A stretch of DNA of 64,000 bases. Source: Protopterus annectens (Eukaryota; Chordata; Ceratodontiformes; Protopteridae). The notes below the pieces were generated by a model. The model ran no database searches, was not told the origin of the DNA, and saw nothing but the letters and a program-made list of their open reading frames with translations. Position numbers and translations under genes: made by a program. Below, piece by piece: positions 45,301 through 60,519 of this stretch (within the stretch, counting starts at the first letter, position 1; each line of letters opens with the position of its first letter). The stretch is from assembly GCF_019279795.1 (NCBI RefSeq), contig NC_056750.1:701421475-701485474 (forward strand), given 5' to 3'.

Positions 45301-48046
45301 GGAAGAACAATTCATGGACATATAGTAGAGGAATATGTAGAACACAGCCTCTTTTTGCTTTTGGAAGAATGTGAAATAAAAAAATAAAGGTAAATTTGAT
45401 ACAGTTTTTTCAGACTATGAAGCTACCTAGATAGAATTTATAGACATAGTAATGTTATGATAGGGAAAGGTCTAAAAAATTAATGAAGTAAAGAAGGCAG
45501 GTAATGGTGAAAAAAGAAAGTTAGAATTATGGGAAGATCACACCAATTCTTTAAAATTTGGTCTGGATGTCTTTTATAAAGAAATATAAAAAATGTTATC
45601 AAATATTTTAATTTAAAAAAGAAAGGAAATGAAAAAGAGTTATAGTAAGTTAAGTGAAGAACTTCTTAAAACTTTTGAAAGGAATTAATATTAATGTTTT
45701 AAGAATCAGCAAGAGTTATTTGCAGTGAATCAAGAAAAAAAATCTATTGTATAAACAAAGATATTTTTTACAAGGTAAAAATAAAGGAGGGCTAGCTTCT
45801 TATTTAAATAAAATAGTTAAGGAAGATAGTGTAATTAAAGAATTAATAGACAAAAAAGGGGATTGTGCAGGAAAGACCAAAGAGATATAATGTCTATTGT
45901 TGTAAAATATATAAAAGATTTATGTAAATATATTATTAATGAACAAAGGATATCATGGAAATAAAGAACTTTGAGCAAGAAAATACTGATTTGAAAAAAC
46001 ACTATAAGATGAAAAGAACTGGATATAGTATTAAGACAAGTAAATATACATATAGCAGCGGATCCAGATGGCTTGGAGTATCAAATGTATAAGATCATAA
46101 CAGTAAGTCAAAAAATATATTTCATAGAGGTATTAAATGCATGATTTAATGAAGGATTTAAATATAAGGAGTTATGTAGTAGAATGTTTACATTTGTAAA
46201 TTGCTACGAAAGAGGGTAAAAGAAAAGATAAAAAATTGGAGGCCGATTGATTTGAATAATACTGATTATAAAATCTTTATGAAAATACTACAGAAAATAA
46301 TGGAATCAAAACTTAAGAATATTCAATGTATAGTGTTAAAGGAAAAGGATGACAAGAATTATTAATGATTTTTAGAGAAATTGTAGATGACATACTAAAT
46401 AGACAAGAAAAAAACGTTAATTATGGTAGGAGATATAAGCAAAGCTTTTGACACTATTCAGCATACTATGCTATGAGATATATTCAAAGCTTATAATTTA
46501 AGTACAAAAATAAGAAATCTGTATTACAGTATACACTGAACAAAATTAAAGTTTTGATTAATGGATGGCTGAGTAAAAGAGGAAAAAGGCAAGGATGTCT
46601 TTTTTGATAACATTATATTTTCATTAGTTATGAATGCAATAACTAGTTAAGTCAAATCACTAGATGGTAATGTTAGATATAGAACAAAGGAAGCTATTGA
46701 TATACCTATAATGTTATGTAGATGATATCATTCTAGTTTCTAAGTATTTGAAAGGAATGGAAGAAGTTATAAGCAAGTTGAACTTGTGTTTAGATAAAAC
46801 TGGTATGTGTTTGAACATAGAAAAAAGTTAAGGTTTACGGTATGAAGGTAGGATTAAAGGTATTGAATTCAGTTCTCAAGAAATGAAGTTATTAGGTATG
46901 ACATTTAGGAAGCAAAATGTTGTATTGCTACAATGGGAAAACATTATGAAAAAAAAATCAAAAATATGTGTTCTTTATGGAATTATTTTAAACTTTCTTT
47001 CAAGAAAAGACTTATTTGTTCAACTCTGTTGTATTATGAAATATTTCTATAGCTGGTGTGTTTAGTATGCCATTGACAATTGAAAAAAAAATATTATTAG
47101 TACTATCTTCTGCTTTACATTGGGATTTCATCTTAATCCTGTAAAGAGAGGTGTGCTATATGTAGCAAAAGAGGATGGTGATTTAGGACTTATGAATCAA
47201 GTGGTATTTATGGTTTCATTATATCTACATAAAATACTTAAATGGTTAAAGGAAAAACATAGTAATTTAATAAGTTTATTATTAAAAAACAAATATTAAA
47301 AAATATGGTATATGATGAAAAGTAAAAAGAGTATATGAATGAAGAAATGAAAGTATATAAAGAGAAAATTGTAATGTGGAAGGTAAGTATAGAAAATATA
47401 AAATTTAAAAGAAAATAAAAATGTATAAAAAAGTAATGGAGAAATTATTTTTATGTATACCCATGGAAAGAAGTAGAGGAAGTGAAAATCACAGCAGTAA
47501 AAGCAAGAAATTATAGATTTAAAAATAAAGTGGAATGTCATGTTTTTATGGAGACTGGCAATAAGGACATTACTAGTAAAAGCAAACACGCTGTATAAAA
47601 ATTGAAAGAATATGTATTTATTGTCATAAAGAAGAAACTACTGAACATGTGTTTTTAAAATATAAAAGAATTGATGCATTATTGACTAAGTTAGATGAGA
47701 ATCTTTATTTAGATGAAATTAAGGGATAAAAATATTAATATGGATATAATTGAATATGGTTGCAATAAAGATAACGTTTTTTATTGAAAAGCTTGATAAA
47801 AATATTTCATGTTGGGATAATTTGGAACCATAAAGTAAAAGAAATTTTATCAGAAATGTTAAAAAAAAAAGATTTTCATTGTGGAAAGTAGAGTAGGGGC
47901 CAGATATAAATATATTCACTGGGTGTAAAAAAAGTGAATATGAGGTCAGTTCAAATAGATTGTGTCTGATATTGTAAATAGTATAAATATTATTTTACTT
48001 ATTTGGTTTATATTGTAAATATTTAAGATCTAATAAATAAAGGACC

Positions 48047-48310
48047 CTACTCCTTTTGAAAGGTACTGTGGGATCTTTTACATCTACCTAAGTAACCACC
48101 AACTCAGATGGATGGGACCTTGGTTTGATGTTTCATCTGAAGGACAACACACTCAGTAGTACTGCAGACTCCACCCCCTCCATACAGCACTGCAGTATCA
48201 GCAGTTAATCTGCTTGGTGTGGGAATAGAACTCACAGGCTCCTGCAGAAAGGGTGAGTGTCCTACCTATTGCTTCACTGACAGTGCAAGTTGCTGGCACT
48301 TTATATAAGT
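48047..48310 (-). mobile_element. tRNA-derived SINE, second family
   Basis: On the minus strand the head reads TGAAGCAATAGGTAGGACAC (A-box region) and GAGTTCTATTCCCACACC (B-box region). The rest ends AAAAGATCCCACAGTACC...GGAGTAGGG. It aligns throughout with the copy at 50195-50440. It sits directly against the 3' end of the second L1/Tx1-like LINE. Confidence 0.8.
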
Positions 48311-50194
48311 ATTTGCTTTTGAATTTCAGATTTCTTCGGCAGGCATACTAGTCTAGTGTGTATATTAATGCATTTTATTATATGGGAAGGGGTATAAGTT
48401 TCCTGGTGTCATGCTTCTGCAAGCTCCTACAACCTGCATTAAGATTTTTTTATATATGCACTCATGGTTTAATATATATGTACATAATTTTTAAACACAC
48501 TTTATTAATTATTGAAATCAACAATAATTAGTTTAAATATCTGAACTTTTCCCTGGTCACAACTTAAACTAAAAACATCTGTAAGCTCAGTTCGTAATTT
48601 AGCAACAAAGCATGTTAAAATACAGTACATCATGCAGAATGGAAAATAAATAGCATAATACATTCAGTAGGGGCATTGTTTTCTCTGCCTTTACCAGCAT
48701 GACCATTGAACTTTTGCTGGTCACTCTTTACCATTTTGTTACTTTTTTTTAAATAGCATAATATCACATGTCACCCTACAGGGGCGATATTAGCTTTCAG
48801 AGGTAGCTCACCCCTTGGCTGATAAATTGCTAGATAGCAGGATGTAAGAATCAGTAGTGTAGGTGGTTGTCATTTGTAGCTGATGTAAATTTGTTTGTTT
48901 GTATTTCTTTCCCTATTTGCTCTAGATGCTGAAATGTGCAATGTGTGAAACAATGAAACCCTGTCACCACAGTAATGCTTTATGGCCATCTTACATGATT
49001 TTATAATATGCAGGCTCCTGCTGAAATGAACTGTATACCGAGGGCTATCTTCTCTTCTATACAAGTGGATGCTCCTGTTCTGTAAATCTCACCCCTTACC
49101 AAGATAAAAGAGTTGGCCACTGACTATTTACAGTGGAGAATGGTGTCTTCAGAGTAAGGTGAGGCCTAAGGAACACACTAAATGGGTGGGGCAAAATGGA
49201 ATGTGGTGGGGCCCTATTATGATGTGTTAGTAACCATTACATTTAATCAAACAACAGATGGTATCAGACACTTTCATCCACAGACTGCCTCAGTACCGAT
49301 TCATTATACCACTAGGACTACATAAACTTCAGATATATGACTTCAGTCAGCAAGTCCAGCCTTAGTTAAAATGAATCCTAGACAAAAGACTCCATGGGCC
49401 CCATTATACATTATTCCCTTCTATACTTTCCCCATGCCCTTCCCCATCCTCTTACCATACAATCCAGATTTATTATTTTGTTCTTGGATTTTCACAGTTT
49501 GTCTTTCTTTTTAGCTTTTTCCTTCACCCTTTTAACACATCCTAACCTGCCAAGACTCCACTGTAATAAGTGTGGTGGAAGTTATAGAATTAAGCTTGGG
49601 GCCTGGAGGCCATTATGCACCCAAAAGCCATAGGGTTCTAGATGCTCTCAGGTGTATCTTAAGACATTTTATATATCCTTTTCATCTTATGATGGCTGGA
49701 ACAAAAATCATAAGTTAAGAAAGAAATTCAGCCTTATTTTTTCCTTCCAAGGAAAAATAAGTTATGTCTGAAGTTTAGTGTTCAAAACAACAAAGAAATC
49801 CATGAAATGTATATAAGTACACACAATTTAATAATATCATTTGTTTTTAACATTGTACAAGGGGATTCATAGGCTTAGTCTGCTCAGTGTATCAAAAGTG
49901 GTGTGGAAGATGTCAGGTCCATAGATGCAGCAGACACATAATTCATGAATAGAATTACAAGGCTGGATCCACTCTCATGGTGCACACCAGAATAACTGAT
50001 TATTTCACAGAACATTCACATATTGAACTATCTAGCACTGTGTGCTCTGTAGCACTATATAGAAGGGTGTTCGGTATATGGCCACAATGGATACAGTTTT
50101 TGTTATTTTTATCCTTTGATGACTGGGTTCATGGGAGACCCAAGATGTTATTTATATGACTAGGGGAAATTTGGCAAGACATAAGGGAAATTCC
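48311..50194. other. Unassigned sequence between two SINEs
   Basis: AT-rich. Short frames only, none with a recognised domain. No tandem or inverted repeat is obvious. Confidence 0.45.
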
Positions 50195-50440
50195 CCTACT
50201 CTTTTTGATAGGTGACATGGGGTCTTTTGCATCCACCTGATCTACCACCAACTTAGGCAGATGGGAACTCAGTTTAATATCTCATCCTAAGGATGACAGA
50301 CTCAGCAGTGCAGCTTCCCCCTTATGCTGCATTGCATTATCAGCAATCCTTCTACCTGGTGTGGGAATAGAACTCACTGCCTTCTGCACCAAAGGTGAAG
50401 GTGCTACCTTTTGGGTCACTGCACAACTGTTGAAGTGACA
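50195..50440 (-). mobile_element. tRNA-derived SINE, second family
   Basis: Same layout as the 48.05 kb copy: minus-strand head with GAGTTCTATTCCCACACC, then GATGAGATATTAAACTGAG, and an end GGTGGATGCAAAAGACCCCA ... AAGAGTAGGGG. The 'GAGA-GTTAAAC-GAGGTCC' style core is seen in SINEs of many fishes, from memory. Confidence 0.8.
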
Positions 50441-53584
<3,144 letters not shown>

Positions 53585-53760
53585 GGATTTGGAATAATGG
53601 TTAAGATCTTCACCTTATAGCCACAAGGAACAAGCTTCAATTCTGACCTCATGTTTTTGGCTAGGCTTAAAATAATCCTTTTGTGCAGTTAGCCTATTAT
53701 TCATCTGTGGGCATATAAACATCTGAAGTTATGTAAAAACTATACTTTCCTAACAGATGC
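53585..53760 (+). mobile_element. Old tRNA-derived SINE
   Basis: GGAATAATGGTTAAGATCTT (A-box region) followed by AAGCTTCAATTCTGACCTCA (B-box region) has the tRNA-like spacing. GGCTAGGCTTAAAATAATCC follows and fades near 53760. Confidence 0.55.
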
Positions 53761-55189
53761 TGGAGGTTGATAAGACCTTCCAACCTATTCATTGTCATAT
53801 AGTACATAACCAGATGGATGGCTGCTGAAAATAAAGGTAGACACATTTTAGGAAACTCACAGCACTACTGTTACCCTAATAAAGAGTACAATTTTCTTGA
53901 AAGAAAAAGTGCTTTTGATGTTGGTCACCTTCTAAAGGTGTTCTGGATTGAATTGATCAGTCCTACTATACTCACTCTATTTACTAGGATCTGCCCATTG
54001 GCTGTTCTACGTGACCCTTATATGCATATTTATCTCACAAGTGAAAGCCAGACATCCCTAGATAGGAAGAGAGGTCTTCAGTCCATTTCTTCTCCATCTA
54101 GGCAGTTTTTTATCAACCTAGTCATCATACATGTCAACCTCTTAGCACAAGAAATCTCGACAAATCCAAAAATAATCAGGGGACAAAGGCCCCCAAAATA
54201 GAGACAATACTAAATATTGCTCTTATAAACTTAGAAAGTTGCTAGAATAAAAGGTATTGTTACCATGCATTTTCTGAAAAATATAAAGGCTGAAACTCAA
54301 ATGTCTGCCAGTATTTAGTGAATTCAGTACTAATTTATTTGCCAAAAAACACAAATTTTATGAGGAATAAACTAAAATATGTGGCAAAAATCTGGACAGT
54401 TGAGTGGTATGCCAGTCATTCCCTAGGAGACAAGAGATGTGTGTTAGGAACTGGGACAGTCTGGCAGTTTCATGGAATATCCTAATTTGGCTTGTAGGTC
54501 TTATAATTCCAGTTACTAACAGATAAGCATTTTATGCTACTACACTTGCCTCAGTGCTGAAGTGGGCCATTGGTGATTCAGTATGAGCCTGTTAGGCTCA
54601 TTCTGCAGATGATTCCCCCAACCTCCAGTAGAAATCACCAATGCATTGAGCAAAACTTCCTTCCCTTCACTAAGATGAGTAAGCTAGGATCAGCTGATTA
54701 TTCCCATCTACCCACATGGCCCCTTCACTGTCCCATGCTGCTAATAGAAATGGGCTGTCTGGGTCATAGTCAGAGCTTCATTTCTATACTCCACTGGAAT
54801 GGTGACTTGATCAACAATTTATTCTCATCAACCATAATGTCTGGAGAAGTGGCTGTGCACATCTCCCAGGGCATGCTAATGTAATGCTACAGCTTACACA
54901 CTGGTTAGGAATACTGAGAAAGATGCTTTTTTAGGGTTACTATTTAAAAATAACATCTTCTATCATCATCTTCATCAGGAAAGGGTTTATTTGGACCAGT
55001 ACAATTCATTCAGCTTTGCAGGCCCTATCCTGAATTTTGTTGTTCAGAGGGGATCCACATTTTATTATAAATGGGAATCTGGCAGACATTTCATTTATGT
55101 CCTGTCTAGCCTAGAACAAAGATGAAAAATCTTCGCTGCAGAAAATATATTCAGCAGAGTTATGCCTCCCCATGAAAAGACTTTCTATT
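53761..55189. other. Unassigned sequence with one 127-codon frame
   Basis: The frame at 53818-54201 (+) is the longest outside mobile elements, but it has no recognised domain, signal peptide or supporting context, and I treat it as chance. The rest holds nothing recognisable. Confidence 0.4.
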
Positions 55190-56450
55190 TTACTCTTTGT
55201 TGCTGTTCAGTCAAGTCTAAGTCTTCAGGGCCTCAAGGACTTTAATACCCCACATCTGTCTGTCCACCACCGCTTCTTTAAGATCTTGTAAATTTATATT
55301 CATTACTTTAGTAATACTATCTATCCATCTCTGCCTTTGCAGTCCTCTTCTTTTGTCTTCAGTCTTTCATAACATTACTTACTTCTCCATGGAATCATGT
55401 GTTCTCCTCAAGTGTCCATATTACATAAGCTTTAATATTACTATCAAACCTGCCAGTGAATAATCTGGATACATTTCCTTATACACTGCTCTTCTTGCAG
55501 ACCTCTGAATTCTCAATATTTTCTCCAACACCACAGTTCAAAATCATTGATTTTATGGTGCACACCATTACTTCTAGTTCAGTTCTCACATCCATTTGTT
55601 ATTATTGAGATCAACATAGCTTTGACTGTGCAAACCTTTGTTGATGATGTGATGCCTTTGTTCTTTAATATCTTATCCAAATTTGCATGTATTTCCATCC
55701 AAAAGGCAACCACCTTGTAAGCAATTGGACTTGTTTCATATATTAGCAAGACAATAGGTGGTATCACACAAGCTAGACTCCAGGAATATATCAACCAAGA
55801 AATTCCAGATGTACCAGCTGGTTTTCAAAGAGGAGAGCACTAGGAATCTATTTGCCAACATCTGGTGAGTAATTCAGAAAGCAAGACAGGGTCAGAAAAA
55901 TATCTCATTTTGTTTTATTGACTATTCTTTGACTGTAAGGAATATAAAAATTGCGGCAAGTTCTTAGACATATGGGATATCAGGCCACCTATTTTCCTTC
56001 TGAGGAAAATGTATGCAGACCATGAAGCAACACTTTGAACCATTAAAGGAAAAAAGACTGGTTGAACATTAAGAAAAGGGGTGTGATAGTGATGTGTCTT
56101 GTCACACTACATCCTTAATTTATATATATGAAGAATATATTATGAGAAATGTGTTGTTTGAATAAGATGCTGGAAAAAAATTACCTGGAAAAATATTAAT
56201 CAATCAGCAGTACAAAAAATGCCAGTCCAACGACTAAGAATTATGAAGAGTCAGGGAGGTGAATAGCCATTTGATGAAAGTTTGTTGCTCAGTGTTAAAA
56301 TAAATAGCATTATGTCATCTAACCCTATCAGTTCTTTACAAATAGATGTAGGCAATGTGGAAGAAGTGACATATTTTACATTTTCTAGGCTCAGATGTTT
56401 CTTTATGTCTGAAACCATGATTTTACTCCAGACTTTAACAGACTTTTAGC
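55190..56450 (-). mobile_element. BovB-like RTE LINE with twin-priming inversion
   Basis: The 3' segment (about 55785 down to 55190) reads on the minus strand: NLDKILKNKGITSSTKVCTVKAM, DFELWCWRKY, GHLRRTHDSMEK, LQRQRWIDSITKVMNI. It ends in a 3' tail (TTGACTGAACAGCAACAA) typical of RTE. The 5' segment (55790-56450) is inverted and reads on the plus strand: RLQEYINQEIPDVPAGFQRG, then an FDY-like box with stops, LLRKMYADHEATL, and SSLQIDVGNVEEVTYFTF. Together they cover adjacent parts of one RTE ORF with opposite orientation, the classic twin-priming outcome. This is a second RTE family, distinct from the one at 11-14 kb. Confidence 0.88.
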
Positions 56451-56908
56451 TTTCCCATCCAGAGGAAATGGAAAAGTAACACAATTTATTTTTTGCAAAA
56501 AAAAAAGTATGTATTTTATGATGTTTCTTATTAAGTAGCTTCATTTTAGCACAGGTCAACTTTTCATAGGAGACCTAGAAAATACATCTCCAAGTCGTAA
56601 GCAGTATCAATAACTGCTGTGTAATGCCACGCGGTTACAATGTAAGCTTTACATCCAAGGCATATTACTGTGTTCATTCTGGTCAGCTAAATGCTTCACT
56701 AGAAGAAAGCAGAAAAACCAATGCAAAACACATCATTCCAAATAAGACATCCAGGAGGATTTTTTATTTTTAGTAGAATCATCTGATTGTTTGAAAAATA
56801 TTTTTTCATAGGAAGCTACTACAGAGCTACTGCTTTATCTGTTGCCATAATTTGCGTAATACCTATAAATAGCTAAAAATATGGTTATTAATAATAATAA
56901 TTTACGTA

Positions 56909-56963
<55 letters not shown>

Positions 56964-58034
56964 ATTAATTTGTGTGAATGGCAATTACATTAGATAATGG
57001 GGCACAGGAATATTCTGCTTCACAGAAACAGCAGTAATACAGATACTAATGTGCTTGGACAAATATTCAGCACTCTAAATTTTGGGTGTATTTCATTCCG
57101 GATGTGGAAGTTAGAAGTCCATACCCAGTATAGCAGTGCATATTACCTTTATCCCCTTGGACCTAATTTGTAAATCAGTTATTGAAACAGACTTGTGTGC
57201 ACTTTCTTACTATTATTTCATCCTTGGTTGGCAGTGATGAGATTCAAACCCTATTTGTGCCAGCTATCTTAATGCCACAATTGCTGGTATTCTGACATTT
57301 GGAGATAGCATTGATGGAAGCAGTGTTATCCTACAATCATAGTGGTGGAAATGGTGCAAACTCTCCATATCATTTGGTGGCAGTAGCAGTTTTTCATTTA
57401 ACAAAGATGAGTGTTAACCCTCAGAGCTACAAGTTAAAATATATAGAGGTTTGCTTGAGCAAAGCAGCTGTTTTACTTTTTAGTCAGCATCGTTTGGAAA
57501 CAAACAAAAAATGAGCATTTCTGACAATTATGGTAAAGTGTCAGTGGCCCAGATGACAAAAGAATATAGAACAAGAGGAATACAGCAAACTAATATGCTT
57601 AGAGAGGAAATGTTGGTAATTTTGTGCACAATGCTCTATGCATAGAGTGTGATGGAGGCAGATAAAGGACAGTCTGCTCCATCCTAGGAATGCTTTATAG
57701 TAAAACTGAAATTACAGAGACTTGCACTTGAAATTAAATTAATGGAACTCAAAGATACTGATTAAATGCAAGTTCTGTAGGTGCAGATGACACAAGCAGA
57801 GGAGAAGGAAATCAAAGCCAATATGAAAAGAATATCATCATCCTATGCATAGACATGTGAGTCATGGGGAGGGGGAATCAATTTACTATTTACTTGCTAG
57901 TTTACTAGTTAAATCAAACAAATCAAAGACATTTGTCCAAGTCATTCTTTCGCATTTTTTTATGTCAGAAACCTTGTTCTTAAATTGTAGTACCATGGCT
58001 CTAGAAAAAAAATATATTAGAGGTTTTTGTTTTT
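56451..58034. other. Unassigned sequence with a (TG)n run
   Basis: A (TG)n tract at 56914-56960 is the only clear feature. Short frames such as 57299-57514 show no domain. Confidence 0.5.
56914..56960. repeat. (TG)n microsatellite
   Basis: About 47 bases of pure TG. Confidence 0.97.
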
Positions 58035-59020
58035 CAAAAAATAAAAACAAAAACTGTTTTATTAGCACTTTCGGAGTGGTCGATGCCTCTCTTTCTTCAG
58101 ACAAGATACAAAGCAATTAAGCAGCTTTTTATAAGAAAAAGTTAAACCAATCATTCAATTAAAAAGCCAGTTACATTGTGCAATTCTTAAAAGGGAAGCA
58201 TGAAAAACACACTCCCAAATATATGCAAGACAATAACACAGCAAGTCAACGACATATTAAATACATCCAGCAGCCTACATTTTTCCCGGGCTTAATGAAC
58301 ACATCTGTGTAAGATGTATTCTCAAATACCTTGCCCTAAGAAGGTAGCCCTTTTGGGTTTGGATTGAAGTATTGCCACTATTAGCATATACAAAACTGTG
58401 TTTCTTGTAAAATAATATATTTACTCTACATTACTTGAATAATTGTAAACAGTATGAAAGCTATTATTCATTTTATAGTAAGGTATTTCTTGCATGCAGT
58501 ATTAACCTTTTATTAGGGTATTAGTTAAGGTGGTATTTATCCTATTCTGGTTTATTTATTTTATTTTATTTTACTTATAGGCACATTCAGGCTTTTGTCT
58601 AATAGACTGGTTATGCTTTTAGTTGGTTCATTTATACGATTTAGTCAATGGCTCTTTCAGTTTATAGTATAATGAGCCACATATTTATGAGAAAGTTTTA
58701 AGTATATAATTTCATAGCAATAATAGTAATTATATACACATATATATATCATTTTTTATTGAAGTGATTTAGCTCACTGCATACAGGGATGTATTTAATA
58801 TGTCATTGACTTGCTGTGTTATTGTCTTGCATATATTTGGAAGTGTGTTTTTCACGCTTCCCTTTTAAGAATTGCACAATGTAATTGGCTTTTTAATTGA
58901 ATGATTGTTTTAACCTTTTCTTATAAAAAGCTGCTCAATTGCTATGTACCTTGTCTGAAGAACAAGAGGCATCGACCACTCCGAAAGTGCTAATAAAACA
59001 GTTTTTGTTTTTATTTTTTG
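58035..59020. repeat. Pair of equal 234-bp inverted repeats (Penelope-type pLTRs)
   Basis: Arms 58035-58268 and 58787-59020 are reverse complements of equal length with about a dozen differences. Each contains CATCGACCACTCCGAAAGTG and CTGAAGAA or a close variant, and ends in a T/A-rich CAGTTTTTGTTTTTATTTTT. The 518-base centre has no frame. The repeats lie just upstream of a Penelope-like coding remnant, so I read them as its terminal repeats in inverted arrangement. This link is an inference. Confidence 0.8.
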
Positions 59021-59376
59021 TCACTGCTTAGTCTGACTCTCGCTTTTTTGTTTTATCAAGTTTTTTGGTTTTCTGGTTTGTTGTTGAGGTGTTTGTTTTT
59101 ATTATAGTAGGCAGAAGAAAATTTAATAAAAGGCCAGTTGATGACACTTAGTGGATTAGTGTCAGAAAATGATCAATTATTGGTGGAACTCTAGATCTTG
59201 AAAAATATGTTTTTGGAAAGGTATTATCCCCACCAAATGATAGAGATGGTAACTGATGAGATCATTGGTGTAAAGCTTCATCATTTCACCACTTTTGAAA
59301 AATTCTGGTTCTTTTGATTAAACAAATTCCTCTATTATAAATTATTTTAAATCCATGGTACTGCAATTTAATAACA

Positions 59377-59826
59377 AATAGGGTGATTCTCCCGGTTTTG
59401 TTTATAAAAAAAGGCAGGAATTTAAAAGCTTATTTGAAAGCAGACAAGGAGACAAATAAGAGGGTTTGTCAACTTAACAGAAGAGGTATGAGAGAATGCA
59501 GGGAATGCAAGCAATGTACGTATATGTATGCTAGTGTGAATTCGATTTTGGACACCTATCCCAAGCTAATCATGAATAAGGACATATATGATTGTCTGTA
59601 CATTGCTATGTACTTGTCATGACTTGCTTTTTATGTGGTTAAGAAGGAGAACTCAGTGAGGGCTAAGATATGTCAACATAATTATGTAATTAAAAGCAGT
59701 GATGCATTGTGTATGCATACTAAAAAATGTGTTGAGTTTAAGAAATGTTTATTTTACATTGTGGAAAAGAAGTTAACCCAGATGATAGAGGAAGCAAATG
59801 GGAAGCACAGCTAGAATATTGGGAGC
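59377..59826 (+). pseudogene. Penelope-like element, C-terminal (GIY-YIG) remnant
   Basis: The frame 59383-59622 reads LPVLFIKKGRNLKAYLKAD, then ECRECKQCTYM and CLYIAMYLS. This resembles the 'RRAPNLKDLLV...C..C..C' linker and the start of the GIY-YIG endonuclease in Penelope-like elements. After stops and a shift, 59745-59826 reads NPDDRGSKWEAQLEYWELYWQLTS, like the 'GGDR...L...E..WI..L' end of that domain. The endonuclease would nick target DNA. Reverse transcriptase upstream is not recognisable. Confidence 0.7.
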
Positions 59827-60237
59827 TTTATTGGCAGCTGACTTCCATGCACACACCTAGTTGCATGTCTTTAAACATCACTCAGCCATGGGGAGGACAT
59901 GCAGACTCCACAGAGAAGGTGCTCCAGCTGAGAATCGAACCGGAGAACCTCTTGCTTTGAGCGGTTAGCATTGTCACCTCACAGCAAGAGGTTCTCTGGT
60001 TTGATTCTCGGCTGGAGCGCCTTCTGTGTGGAGTCTGCATGTCCTCCCCACAGCTGAGTGACATTTAAAGACATGCAGGTAGGTGCGTGTGTGAATGGGC
60101 GTGCCTTTGTTGAAGGTTGGGCATTGGGCTGACACCTCGGCATGAACTGGCAATCATAAGCAGACCGGCGTTCCGCTATGGCGACCCCTAACTGGGAAAA
60201 GCCGAAAGACATTACTTTTTTTATTGGCAGCTGACTT
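59827..60237. mobile_element. Head-to-head SINE dimer (RTE tail) with 18-bp target duplication
   Basis: The left arm (59845-59957) is an inverted partial copy of the SINE head and middle. The right arm (about 59984-60211) is a copy running from B box (GGTTTGATTCTCGG) to the RTE-type tail GCGACCCCTAACTGGGAAAA. About 26 bases separate them. The unit is flanked by TTTATTGGCAGCTGACTT at 59827-59844 and 60220-60237, an exact duplication. It was therefore inserted once as a unit. The arms are roughly 89 percent alike by eye. Confidence 0.92.
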
Positions 60238-60341
60238 TGAATAATACATGTCCATCATGGTTACATGTAAACGTGTCTATTAGCAGCATTTTAAAGCTGA
60301 GTTTGGCAAAATTGTGAAATTAACTTGGAAAATTTGATTTA

Positions 60342-60344
60342 GTG

Positions 60345-60385
<41 letters not shown>
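60342..60385. repeat. (TG)n microsatellite
   Basis: About 44 bases of TG with one CG. Confidence 0.97.
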
Positions 60386-60386
<1 letters not shown>

Positions 60387-60519
60387 CTGGCATCATTCAA
60401 ATTTTGGTTTACTTTTGCATATTCATATTTTGCTATTTATTTTCATATGTCTGTTGGATTCATGCTATCATTTAAGCAGTTACTTATTTTAGAACTTTAT
60501 ATGTTCTGTCTTATATTGT

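Larger units (their letters stand above)
39975..48046 (+). mobile_element. L1/Tx1-like LINE, copy 2 (near full length, interrupted)
   Basis: It begins directly where copy 1 ends. An ORF1-like region (40080-41500) with zinc knuckles is followed by an endonuclease start (RMLTLNFNSFKSIVRRL, about 41778-41823), an L2-like insertion at 42225-45300, then RT: WRPIDLNNTDYKIFMKIL (about 46236-46290), SKAFDTIQ (about 46438-46462) and YVDDIILVSK (46715-46745). A 3' region then ends AATAAATAAAGGA near 48046. It is A-rich with many stops. The zinc-knuckle ORF1, L1-style endonuclease and WRPI..LNTDYK box place it near Tx1/L1 by family knowledge. Confidence 0.82.

Noticed and set aside
53818-54201. 127-codon frame, longest outside mobile elements
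   Set aside because: No domain, no signal peptide, no splice or promoter context. A frame of this length is possible by chance in 64 kb read six ways.
58950-59000. Second hammerhead ribozyme in the Penelope-type repeat
   Set aside because: CTGAAGA and GAAA are present at a suitable distance, but stem II does not pair next to the core and no stem I or cleavage triplet can be placed.
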